In this document: piece by piece, positions 36,746-48,570 of the stretch | How the letters are laid out: the number at the start of each line of letters is the position of its first letter | Position numbering within the stretch: the stretch's first letter is position 1 | From: Lichenostomus cassidix | Taxonomy: Eukaryota; Chordata; Aves; Passeriformes; Meliphagidae | Length of the DNA stretch: 64,000 nt | NCBI GenBank assembly: GCA_008360975.2 | Contig: CM039211.1 | Location: 7,439,522 to 7,503,521 of the forward strand | Reading direction: 5' to 3' | The notes under the pieces: generated by a model | What the model saw: the letters and a program-made list of their open reading frames with translations, nothing else | Databases searched by the model: none | Told to the model about the DNA's origin: nothing | Position numbers and translations under genes: made by a program

Positions 36746-38617
36746 TTTGGCTACATCACACGATAGAAATGATGGCTTGTTGGATATCTTCCTGGCAAAT
36801 TGTTCCACCCAAGTAGGTCAGCAAATCCAACTGCTGCAGTGTGTCCAGAAAAAAAAGCAAGCCTTGGCTGTCTTCTGATATGGGAGCAGGCAGCCAGGAA
36901 GCCCCTTTTCATCCATTAGCTCCTTCTGCTTTGCTCATCTTAGGGATATGCTTTAAATTTCAAACTGTTTCTTGTCAAGCAGCACTGCTTGATGGAGGTT
37001 TTTATGTAACATCTTACACATTTTCTTTCTCAGTATGCATGCTAGGAGTTAAGCTTTAATAAATATGTTTTCTTGGGACAGGCATAGTCTACTTCTGCCA
37101 TCAGAATCACATCCACTTACTTTTCCAAGGTGTCCTCCACTGTGAACTTTCACAGTTGCATCTTCTGCATTCATCTCTCTCATTATCATTTTCTTTTGAA
37201 TTTAAGTCTTATTAGAGGGTGCTAACAACAGAATATTATAATTAAGGTGCAGATTGCTACAGGAGAAAGTGAAGCCAAACGTTTTTAAAATATTCTGTCT
37301 GCCACTCCAAGCCATTAAAACCAGCTTAGAATAAAAACAAATTTAACTGATTAGCACATGGCAGCTACTTTACCTTTTTTCATGCCTAGATATATTTGAT
37401 CATGTTAGACCTATCTCCAGGTGGGATGTTTTTGTCCAAGTAGCACACAAAGGCCAGGATGGTTCAATAACACTGAGAGGGAATGATTATTATCCCATCC
37501 AGTCTGTGTCTGAGGTGGAGCCCTGTGTCCTTGTAAAGGGGAAATCAGCTTCACCCACACCTGAGGTCTGGGGCTGTGGGTATAAAGAATGTGGAATGCC
37601 TGCTGAAGTGACATTTCCAGCCCTCTGTGTTAAAGCACAGGGTTGCTCAGTGACTACTCTGTGGTTTGTATTTTGGTCTACAGTGAGTCTGGAGCCTCTC
37701 TGCTGGCGTTGCCCATGATATTTGAAACACCTCAAAAGGATGATTGGAATTTCATGGCTCCTTCTCTTGGCTAACATCTCCTGTCTTCTCATGTGGAGTT
37801 TGCTGGAATCAAGGGTTCACACTCCCTGCCAAAGCAGGTGATTTCTGCTTTCCTTCTCCAGTATGAAAAAAAGGATGTTAGGATGCCTAGAATAACTTAG
37901 AAGATTTGTGCAGAGTAGAAGCTTCAGCTCTTTCTAAAATGTGTACATTAACCTCCTCATTGCAAACAGCTTCTCATTAGTTAAAATCTTCCACAGCTAC
38001 TCTTCCAGGCCTACAGTAGGACTGTAAATACCCTGCTGAAGAGATTAGCAGCTAACTTCTAACCAGGCATATTTCATTGGCAGGGAAGGCAGATGTGTGC
38101 ATGTCTAGCTCTGAGCCCACCGCCTGTCACAGGCAATCACTGGTGAGTGTTAAGTCTTTTCTGTCTCCTACCTAAATAATGCATGGCCACATTTTTTCTG
38201 TTGTTTGTTTCCAGTCTATTCATGGCTGTAGAATGCTTCAGACCACGCATATGATATTGTGGTGTTTTTCTTCTACCTCTCTTGTATGTTTGAAGCAAAC
38301 AGAGTCATATTACTGCCATCACCCCAGAGCACCTCAGGAGCCTTATGAATATGAGTCAGATTCCTTCATGCTGCTATTTGACAGGATCAAATTTTTGCAG
38401 CAACTCAGCAGAAAAACACCAACTGTGCTGGTTCAGCTGGACTGCTCAGTGTGTTGGGAAGGCAGAGCCAAGGTTTCACTGTGATCTTACACAGCTGCTT
38501 CTCTGGGGAATACAAATGATAAGCAGGCTTTAATTTTCAGATTGTGCATTTATTTTCAGATCCGTTAAAACAGACTGTAGGAACTCAAGGGTTTAAATGT
38601 GATGTGGGAAATAGTCG

Positions 38618-38712
38618 TGTTGTATCTAATTAGTTAATTATGTGCATGGTCTGACTGTGTGCTGTTGGTGGGACAATGACACTGCTAATAAACAATAAAA
38701 TATTAATTTAAC
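38618..38712. promoter_or_regulatory. AT-rich homeodomain/Fox motif cluster (tentative enhancer-like)
   Basis: CTAATTAG at 38626-38633 is followed directly by TTAATTA at 38634-38640. About 45 bases on, TAATAAACAATAAAA (38686-38700) contains a Fox-like AAACAATAA core and runs into TATTAATTTA. The clustering resembles vertebrate developmental enhancers, but motif matches alone do not show function. Confidence 0.2.
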
Positions 38713-41700
38713 TGGGAAGACCTGAAGTGAGAGGGTTGTGATATAACCTGACAGAGTCATGAAGTGGTAAAATGACAGTTTTTCTGATGGAAACTAAATT
38801 ATCAATACTGTATTAATTCCTTTTCATTATGAGCTTTTAAACCAGATTTTAAGTGCATGACCATAACTAAGTTCATTCAACCTACTCAGGCTTGAATGTC
38901 TGACATTTCCAGACTTGAAATTTTCAGTATGTGTCCAGTTCTTTTGTTTTAGCTCAGTTTCAGTGTTTCTGTTGTCAACAGTTTAATCATCAGCCTGACT
39001 GTGGATTAAATCAATCCAGGTCTAAATTAAATGGTGTTACTCATACTGTTTGAGACAAGCTGGCCTAGTGATTACTACAGTGAGAAATGAAAATAATTTT
39101 CTTCTGTGTGATAATTCACTGGCATTATGTTCCACACTGGTAGGAAAGATCAATGCTAAGAATGGGGAGTCAAAAAATCAACATTTTTTCTTGGAAACTG
39201 ACTTTCCACAAAAAGATTTTACTGTTGGCAAGATATTGTCTGCTGAAAGCTTTATGTTTTATAATTCAAATACAAAAAGCCAAAGGAACAAAGCCAGATT
39301 TCAACACATAAAACCTGGGCAAATTTTTTCATTCTCTAGTTTCAATGGAATAAAGAACTTCAAGAAATGATGACTAAATTCAAACATTCATACAAGATAT
39401 AATTCCCTTGACATGCCCCACTACTCCTATCATGTAATGGATGCTTTAACTAGCCCTGCTTTTGCAGAACTTTTTCGGCAAGAAGAGGAAAAGAATAAAA
39501 ACCAAAAGGAATATCAGCTTTCCTTCCAGATATATAATAGTTACATACAGTAATTTGTAAATATTTTATTTAGTGCCCATTTTATGTAAATTTTTAGCTC
39601 CTATTTTCTCCATCTGAAGAGAAAAAGTTAATAATCCAGAGGCACCAGAGATTTTGGACAAAGGTTTTCCTAAGACACATGCTTGCTTTCAGTAGAACAC
39701 TAAAGTCTGTCTATGTGACATGTACCTCGTCTCCACAATATGTAAAACTCTGAAGTTGTGTAAAATTGGGTTTTGGAGAACAGGAATAAAGGTATAGAAG
39801 CTTTAATACTTGCAGTTTTAAGTAATTTTTCTGGGGTGTATCTTTTAGAGATCACTCTCTGGGAAAGCCTACTGTGCATACATCTGTAAAATCTGGCAAG
39901 AGTTGATAACCTCTCCTTACCTACCCTTAGAATGTCTCTAAATATTAATTTAATATTTAGATTGATAGGATTGTTTTCACCCTCAGTAGCGTGAATCCCA
40001 ATCAATGATGTACAGAGCTCTCTGCTTTCCAACCTCCCAGCAGCAGGGGAAAAATTTTGGCTTTGTCCAGGTGTTGCCTCCATCAGGCAGAAAAAGTAGA
40101 GCTGTGTGCCCTGTGCTGAGGAAGAGCTGTGCCAGCTAACTCCTGGTGAGGCAACAGAGGATGGGTAATCTAAGTTTTATTCATAATGTTAGACACCTCT
40201 GAGTGTAAAATATGGTTCAGTTGAAAAATGAGTACTCTGGAAAGGCTCATTTGGCAAGGTGAACAATGGAGCAGCAATTGTTCCAAAAATTGTCCCTGGT
40301 TGCACCTTGCTTTAGTGTTGTCTGGATGCTCCTTGGGGAATCAAGAAAGGGCCAAATAATACCTTTTTTATTTTTCAGAATGAGAGCTACCCAATTGAAG
40401 GAATTCTCAGCATCAGGGCAGCGACCAGCTAATTAATTTGTATAATAACCTTTGCTCAATGTGTGCAAGTGAAGATGCTTCTTGTACACGGCCTAGGTGG
40501 TCATCTCACACTCACTGTGCTTGGCTTGTTCATCGCCACAACCACACACTCATCTTTAAAAAATGAGAAATTCACCAGAGCAACATAGAGGTTTTTCCAC
40601 CATCACAGGGCCTTCTGCTTTTTGTGGTTGATATTCCCCCTTCTAGTTAGACAGTAGGAGTGGGGGAGTAAATACAATGAAGCCCTGGATACAGGTTAGC
40701 CCAGAGAAAAAACAAGAATGAAAAGTGCAAAATCTGAAGGTGTAGGAGTCACGGCTCTTCTCTGTTTAAAGAAGATTGATTTTCTTCACAAAGGTTATTC
40801 CAACAGCAGTACAGCTGGCCCTGATGCACAAGCCTGGACTGCCAGACTTGTGGGCTGTCAGAGAGCAGTGCTGGAGCTCCTGACCTGAGGCTTGTTTCAG
40901 GATTAAGTGTTTGAAAATGGGACACTGTGTGAGAGTGCTGCAGATGCAGGAATTGAGGGTAGAAAATGGGTAGGGTGGAGTCAGAGGAATGAAAAACCTC
41001 ATTAGTCCTTGTCCATGAGCTGCACTAATGAAGCTGGTTCTTGCTTAAGCCTCTCCAAAGACACCACAATGCAGGCCTCTTAATATTTAGATATCTTTCT
41101 GCATAAGTAATAGTGAGACAAAGCTTCGAAAGAGGCACACTGTTTTGCTTAAAACTAGAAAGTGATGATTAGAGGCTCGGGATTAGATGCTTCCTCCTTT
41201 TGTAGATTCCTCTCCTGTTGTTTACCCTGCAGCAAGGGGGTTGAGTGGGAAGGAAAGTACACACAAATTAGGTGTAAGACAATCAGTGCAGTGAGCTGGG
41301 AGCCTACATCCTGTTTTTTAAAGCATCTAGACATTTGGGAATTTGCATATGGACTCAACATTTCTGAAGATTTTGTACTCTGTCTGCCAGTAGTATGGTT
41401 TGGGAACCTACTTAGCTAGATTAAATACAGATTCCTTGACTGAGCATTTATGTATTTTTTTTCTCTCATTCTCTTCTCCCCCCAGCCCCATTAAAAATGA
41501 GAGTAGAGTTCACAATATCAACTTTGGTTGCAGTGTGAATCATATTTAAACTCAGGAAATAAATTAAGATAGTCGCTCTCAGATGTTTTGATAAGGCTTC
41601 CCATGCTGAATGACTAGAGACAATAAAATCCAATTGCTTCACTTTAATGGCTATCCTTTTTTAAACCTCACCTAGCAGTGTTTGGGGACTACTCTTTCAT

Positions 41701-42292
41701 TATGTTTGATTAGGCATGAGCACAGTCACAGCAAAACTTATTTTAAAGAAAATGCTGAACTCTGATTATGACTGGTTTGAGTGACACTGATGAATAACAT
41801 TCATACAGCATGGCTCTGCCTGGCCTGATATTAGCATAAGAACATTAGGCAAAACCCTGTTAGAATGCTAACATACATTTAAAAGCTACTAAGTTGAACC
41901 TCTTATGTACATACAAATACATCCACTTTACATCATCCTCTGTAGCTACTGCTACATTCACCATGGTAATTTGTTCATTTATACCTGTTTTCTGCAGCTT
42001 CAAGCCATAATTTTTGCAAGGTATTGTAGCTACTATGTGAAGATGTCAGGAAGTGGGATCTGCTTGCCTGGAAGACACTGCTTGGTTTGGAACAGGCTGT
42101 ACTCAGTGTTCTCCTCTGAATAAATGGACATCAGCACTCTTGTTAAGTCTTTTGTCAGACTTTAGATGACTAACCCTTCTTCACAGCCAGGCACTGCATC
42201 AGAAGGACCCTCCACCCACTATTTCACATTGTTGCTGAATGGGTTCATGTCCAAAGAATGGAAATTGGGTGACTCTTGGAGTAAAGTGAGGA

Positions 42293-42328
42293 AAGCTGGT
42301 ATGATTCATGAAGCTGGTATGATTCATG
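42293..42328 (+). repeat. 18-bp tandem duplication, two copies
   Basis: AAGCTGGTATGATTCATG is repeated head to tail at 42293-42310 and 42311-42328 with no mismatch. Confidence 0.95.
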
Positions 42329-43242
42329 ATTCAGATTTCCCCAGTCTGGAGAGAAATTCAGTTGGACTCAGATCCACTACATGAGTCAAAGAGAGTCGTG
42401 TCCAAAATGTTATTTCTCAACTGAATTTACTGCTTATGGGGAAAAAGTACACCTTAAGCTCTAGAGGCTGCATAAGCAATGCAAACACCCTTGCGTGAGA
42501 AAAACAGATTTCTGTTTTCCATCTGTCTGCACTTTTCTCCCTGGTATACCTAGACAATGGATGTAAACATGAGATATTAAACATGTTCACCCATTCTGTT
42601 AATTACTTGGTTGCTGACATAAAAAACCTCCCCCTTACTTCTCCATGGTTCCATTATGATCTGCTCAAAAAAAAAAACGGGTTGGACTGTTGACAAGACT
42701 TTGTTGAAATTACATTTTCAATGCACCAGAATTTTTCACCCCAGTCTTGTAGATGAAGATATTCCTCAGTCATGGTTCTCATGAGTGTGTCTGGTTTTGT
42801 AGTTTTTTATTCTGCATCTGTGCAGCTCCAGATGCAGTGGGTTATAGTAACCAAGCAGAGCATGAATCATGGTAGCAAGGCTCTGGTCCAAGAGGAAATG
42901 ACACAAAGTTTTTGGCTTGAAGATGGAGGGAGGCATTTCTTGCCACTGTTGCTGTTGCTGTGCTCCTGTGCAGTAGCTGGCCTGACACACATATGCTCCC
43001 TATTGGCCCATTAAGGATCAAAAGAGCAAGTTCAGTTTCCTGAATAGCTCCCTGACATTTCTTCTCTTCATTTCAGCACCATTTCTGGGCTGTTTGAGTC
43101 CAGATTCAGGTGGCTGCTTGGTGTGTACCCAAGGTCAGGGCAGTACTGGGGTGATGATTCTGGCTAAGAACCACAGCTCTGATGCTGCCCTAATCTAATG
43201 CTGAGTTCCTGGTGGAGTTCACCATGTCATGAAGTGTTCAAT

Positions 43243-43735
43243 GAATCACAGAATCACAGAATGGCCTGGGTTGAAGGGACGTGAAAGATCATCTGGCTCC
43301 AACCCCTCCTGCCATGGGCAGGGACACCTCCCACTATCCCAGGTTGCTCAAAGCCCCATCTAACCTGGCCTTGACCACTTCCAAGGATGGGGCAGCTACA
43401 GCTTCCCTGGGTAACCTGTGCCACAACCTCATCACCCTCACAGAGAAGACATTCCTCCTAATATCTGATCTGAACCTGCTCTTTCAGTTTGAAGCCATTT
43501 CCGCTTGTCCTGTCACTCCATGCTCTTGTAAAAACTCCTTCTCCATCTTCCTTCTTGTCTCCCTTCAGGGACTGGAAGGACACAATTAGGTCACCTCAAA
43601 GCCTTCTCTGTTCCACGATGAGCAATCCAAAATCTCTCAGCCTTTGCCCCTAGCAGAGGTGCTCCATCCCTCTGATCACCTTGGTGCCTCCTCTGAACTC
43701 TCTCCAACAGCACCATGTCCTTCGTGTGCTGGGGA
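43243..43735 (-). mobile_element. CR1 LINE, 5'-truncated 3' end
   Basis: Read on the plus strand it begins with the complemented tail GAATCACAGAATCACAGAAT, then GGTTGAAGGGACGTGAAAGA, TCATCTGGCTCCAACCCC, CTGCCATGGGCAGGGACACC, GGTTGCTCAAAGCCCCATC and the CTCCAACAGCACCATGTCC end. It is well conserved, so fairly young compared with the copy at 14.0 kb. Frames inside (76 codons minus, 102 plus) are CR1 3' region and not genes. Confidence 0.97.
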
Positions 43736-44656
43736 AGTTTTTTGTAACTTACGGCAGGGAGGTCCTTCAATCTAACTAAACATGTATCACAAATAATGTA
43801 TTTTTTTTCCACTGCACTCATGTTCTAGGGTCCTGTTATTCAACTGCATATATGGAATTGTTACATTTGTACTGAGCTCCTCCATAGAAACCATTCGATA
43901 TGGAGTTTTGAGAACTAAACACCTGGGAAAAAAAAAGAAATTATGTGCTGTAATTTTACCCAGTTACAGCAGTTAAAAGAGTGTATTTGTGATTTTAGAC
44001 ATATAAAGAACCTGATTCTGTATATGGAAAATCACAATCTATTATGATATGTCATAGCATAATCAGTTTTTGTCTTGTAATTGTTACCTATGTAAATATT
44101 TTAGTACCAATATTCTAAAGAGTTTAGAAATATGGCTGACCTCAGGCAGAAATAAGAGTTATTCTTATCTTTTGGAAAAAAAAAAAAGATAGTATTAGTA
44201 TCATCTGCTATAATAAACTTGGGTTGTTGCTGCATTTCAAGAGCTGCTGCTGGGATTCCCAAGCCAGGCAAGAACACTACAAGGAAAAGACATAGCTAAT
44301 ACTACAGCTGCCCTCTGACCTGATGCACTTTTCTCCATCCACTTCCCTCAGAGCATGACTCCTGGATGGCATACCACAGGAAAAAAAGAAGTGAGAAGAT
44401 TTAGTTTACATTGCCATTTACCACTCCAGTGTCACACACAGAAAACAGGAACACGAAGAGAAGTAATGCTCAAGAGCTGTCACATGTGGATAGGAAGGTA
44501 GTGCTGTGAAATAGCTTTTCTTCTGGTGGCATAAAGCACTATAGTCGGCTCAGACTTGTGGAGTAGTTTAGGGACCATCTCACCATTGTTCACTTGTTGA
44601 CACTTTACTGTCATATTGCGGTGGAGAATGGTAATTTGTTTCTTATAACATAATAA
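43736..44656. other. Unique AT-rich non-coding sequence
   Basis: Spacer between two CR1 copies of opposite orientation; nothing else recognised. Confidence 0.6.
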
Positions 44657-44974
44657 TGTCTCCTATGAAGGCAGGCTGAGAGAGCTGCGGCTCCTCAGCC
44701 GGGAGAAGGCTCTGAGAAGAACTTAGAGCCCCTTGAAGGACATGAAGTTAGTCTACATGAAGGCTGGAAGTTTAGATTAGTTATTAGGAAGTAATTCTTT
44801 AAGGATGTTCAGGCGCTGGAACATATTGCCCAGGGAGATCATGACCTCCCCATCTCTGGAGGTGCTCAAAGCCAGGTTGGAGGGAACTCTGAGTAACTTG
44901 TTCTAGTGGAAGGTGTCCCCACCCTCAAAGATGATCTTTAAGGTCCCTTCAACCCAAACCATTCTATGACTCAT
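44657..44974 (+). mobile_element. CR1 LINE, 5'-truncated 3' end with internal loss
   Basis: Contains CTCCTATGAAGGCAGGCTGA, GCTGCGGCTCCTCAGCCGGG, the GGCGCTGGAACATATTGCCC segment, CCATCTCTGGAGGTGCTCAA, GGTCCCTTCAACCCAAACC and the ATTCTATGACTCAT tail. Some of the usual CR1 segment between 'GGACATGAAG' and 'GGAAGTTTAGATTAG' is shortened. Confidence 0.93.
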
Positions 44975-45526
44975 AAATTTTTCTCTGCAGGAAAGAGCTC
45001 TCAACCTTCACACAACTCATAGAGCACAAAAATAAGTAGATGTATGTACTTCCCACCTGATATTTGTGCAATATTTTGATAGGAGGTTTCTAAAAAGCTT
45101 TTGTCAGAATAGGAGGTCAACTTCCAGAGCTATCTGCCAGCACCTTTAATGCTGTTAATCACGCTGCAGATAAAGTATAGCACTTATCCACTGTACAAAT
45201 AATTGTTCTGAATAACTGCAGTTACTCTCACCCTGCTGGTCCTCTTTTGTGGATCACCAATGGCTTCAAATCAATGCAAAATAAATAATCTATGAAAGGA
45301 AAATGCTTGACATGTTATTTAAAGACCCTGAGAGCAGCTGCTGTGCGGGTTCATTATGGACGGCCCAGTCCTGGTTCCATGTAAGGGCAAAAATTCCAGT
45401 AAATATCATGGAACACTAAAAAAGTCAATTTGACTGAAAAAGACTGTTCTAATGGAGAGGCACCAGAGGTAAGAAAGAGGAACTATGGATTTTTTGTGAA
45501 CTAGTGCTATTGTGATAGCTGGAAGC

Positions 45527-45574
45527 AAAAGAGAGGAGAAAAAAGGGGAAAGAAAAAAAGGGGGAAAGAAAGAA
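45527..45574 (+). repeat. 48-nt uninterrupted polypurine tract
   Basis: Every base in the interval is A or G, with AAAAAAGGGGAAAG and AAAAAAAGGGGGAAAG sub-blocks giving partial mirror symmetry. Such tracts can adopt triplex (H-DNA) structures. Confidence 0.9.
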
Positions 45575-47428
45575 TTGGTAAATGAGAGAATTAAAGGATT
45601 CAAACCCTAGGCTTGTCCAGGGACTTTGTTGAAGAAAGATAGAGGAGGATTGGAAAAAATATGCTGGAGAGAATCAGTATCTTTTGAAAAGTGAGTTCCA
45701 ACACCGTAAATAGAGGAACCCTGACAAACACTAAAAAGGAAATTGAAAATGCATCATAGAGAACATTTGGTAGTGGTTTTCCACTAACAGCTGTACAGGT
45801 CACATTCTGGCACATCATTAACTTCCCATTAAGCTTTCCCAGTTTTTCCTATCAAGCTTTACATACATAAGAATGTTCTGAGAACTTTGCTCTAAACCAT
45901 ACATTCCCTAAATTATGAGCTTTTTGTGTCCTGATGTTAAAACTTGAATGGCTTCTCATTTCAAGTTGAGCAGCATCAGTGAGGCTGCTTCACCTCTGTT
46001 TTCAAAGAGTGTCAACAGGAATGGAAGCACTATTTATCTGGCACTGTTCTTTGACAGATGAAACTCCTTTGTATGATTTTTTGGGGGTTTATGTTGCTCT
46101 TGGAAACAGCACCAGGAGCAGCACCGACCTGCAGCTCCTGGTAAGGAGGCACACCAGAGACTGGGTGTTCATGTCTAAGTACAGTTCCCATCAACTTAAA
46201 CAATCTTTTAAAATGGGTGTGTGGTGAGACCAGAGGAGGTGAGAGCCTTGGGTGTCAAGTCTGGATCCACAAGGAAATGCATTTAAGGATCAAGTATTCA
46301 TGGTTTCTAGCCAGAGGAATCAGGGGTCCTGCAGGCATGGCATTCAGATAGAATAGATATGCACCAGTAGTTCCTCAAGGAAAGCTTGTTTTCTCAGCAA
46401 TTTCATTTCTGTCTGCTTTCTGAGCTTGGTAGTTTGTCTTACACTGGCTGCTGAGTGGTGACCATGTATTACCAATCTTTGGTCCCCCATGTGTGACAGA
46501 AGAGTACAGAAAATTACCCATTGTAATTTCATAAGTTAAGTAGCACATTTTCACTAGCACAGGCAAAAGGGCTATTTTGATCATATTAATGAAGTGACCT
46601 TCTCCATTCTTTAACACACCAATCTGAAAATAGTACAAGTTGTTTCAGAGTTGCACAGCAAGACTCACTGAACGCAAGTGTTCATTACTGCCCAAATACA
46701 CACAGGGGCCACAGTTTATTTGAGCAAGCTTAGCAGCAGAGCAAGGGAACAAATTTATTACTGAAGAAGTTACATCTTCTGAAAAGGTACATTGTAAGTG
46801 AATTTATTTTAAGGATAAAATGCAGATAACCCCCTTCCCCAACATACCAGCTTCTCTGCTCATGGGTGACATTTTTAATCCATGCTCACTTTTTTATTGT
46901 CTTCACTGTTAACCCTTGCCAATATATAAAAATCTATTTGGGCTGTTAAACTGCAGTCTCCAATCTAAATGTTTACTTGCATTTTATACTGGCTTATTGC
47001 TGTAGGTATTCATTTTGTTGTCTGCATCAAGGCTTTGTTAATCCTTACCCAGTTAGTGTAAAATAGCTATCCCCTTGCACTATTGAAGTTTAAAATGGCT
47101 TTACAATTGTGTTCAAGTGCTTGTGAGGAAAGCAACAATGGATGATTGCTTGTCTGCCCTTTTCCAAAACTTTCTGTGGCAAGACTTAGCTCAGGGCAAA
47201 TTTATCAGTTGAATAATAACATCTTGAAAATGGATGTTAAATGGAGAAGCTGACAGGCCATGAACTGCACAGTCTGACTCAAACTGTCTGTAATTTCATA
47301 TATTTGCTCAGTGTGTAGGGTGTCTTGTTCTCTTTTCTCCCTAACCCAAAATGACAGGTCTGTTACACATATGTATGCTAAGGGCCTTAATGGATTTAGA
47401 CAGCCCCTTCCTGATTTTTAAGATGCAG

Positions 47429-47440
47429 CCACTAGATGGT
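47429..47440 (+). promoter_or_regulatory. CTCF-like core (tentative)
   Basis: CCACTAGATGGT matches the first eleven positions of the CCASYAGRKGGC core and differs at the last. Upstream GCAG and downstream TCTTGG are only partly compatible. One match by eye is weak support. Confidence 0.2.
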
Positions 47441-48526
47441 TCTTGGAAGCAGATGATGTTTGTGGGCTGAGCTCCGTTTCTCTGTCTCTCTGCTGTTAAC
47501 TTTTCCATCTCTGCTACTGATTAACAATGAGGGGGTTTGAATGACACCAGGGCAGCTCCCTGCAGCTCAGCCACACTGCCATGGAGACTGGTTTCATACT
47601 CACCTGTCTGTCCCTCAGGGCTTTGAAAAGAAGGGACAGACATATGTTTATATAGTCATTAAGCCAATATTTACTTTCAGTTATTTTGCAATGTACTCAC
47701 TTACAGACTTTCCTGCAGGTTAATCTCAGTGCGACCTGCCTCTCCTTGTATTCTCACAACACTCTGGTGTTCCCTCCTTGTGCGAAAGAGCCAGAGACTG
47801 AAACAGGAGATCTGAAGAGTCTGAGAAAGTGCTGTAAGCACCCATTGCTGCTGTCCATTTTCTTAGTTTGTGGTATATCCAAATGATCAATAGCAGAGAC
47901 CAGTGGATAATCCCAGCTTTGCCTGATCCCACCACACCTGCAGTGTTTCCTAGCACCTCTGGGCAGGGACTGTGAGAGAATGCCCAGCTGTGTGACACAA
48001 GGTGATGCCTGGCCTGGCAGGCACACTCTGGTGCAGAGAGGTCTGAGCTCTGAAAAGCACCTGCTTCAGCACACCCCAAACCCTGCCTGCACTAGCACCT
48101 GCCAAAAAAAGGGCAGGACAGGCTCTGTGTGGCGCAGGAGGTGTAGCTGCAGGTTTATATTGAGCAGGTGTTGATGTGAGGGCTCCATATGTTACCTCAC
48201 TGCTCCACAAAATGAGATGCCTTGCAGCAGTCCTCCTGCACCTGAGGTGTGTGAGCAGATGGCTTGATGGCACTGCAAGGCACTGGTGACAGCATTTGTC
48301 CTTTCCCAACCATCGAGACTGGAGCAAGGACGCATCTTGATCTACAGCACTGGTCAACCACTGAGGGTCACTGAGGGTCCTCCACTTCTGAGTCCATTAA
48401 ATGTCACTGTTTTGAGCTGCTGTCCTCAGAAGTAGCTAAACTGGGAATTAATTTTGCCCCTCTTTCTAATCTTGTGAATATTTCCATAGGAAAACATTGT
48501 CACAGCACCTACAAACTGAATTATAC

Positions 48527-48570
48527 ATATTATAATTATAATTACTATAATTATAATAATATTTAAAATT
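48527..48570. repeat. AT-rich palindromic patch
   Basis: The perfect palindrome TATAATTATA occurs at 48531-48540 and again at 48546-48555 in a stretch with only two C and no G. It may extrude cruciforms or melt easily. Confidence 0.85.

Larger units (their letters stand above)
35861..43242. other. Repeat-poor non-coding sequence
   Basis: Right part of the interval without recognised mobile elements. A 104-codon frame at 35891-36205, starting at a TTG, has no recognisable similarity. It contains a possible small exon near 36.6 kb and an AT-rich motif cluster at 38.6-38.7 kb, both listed separately. No supported gene. Confidence 0.5.
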
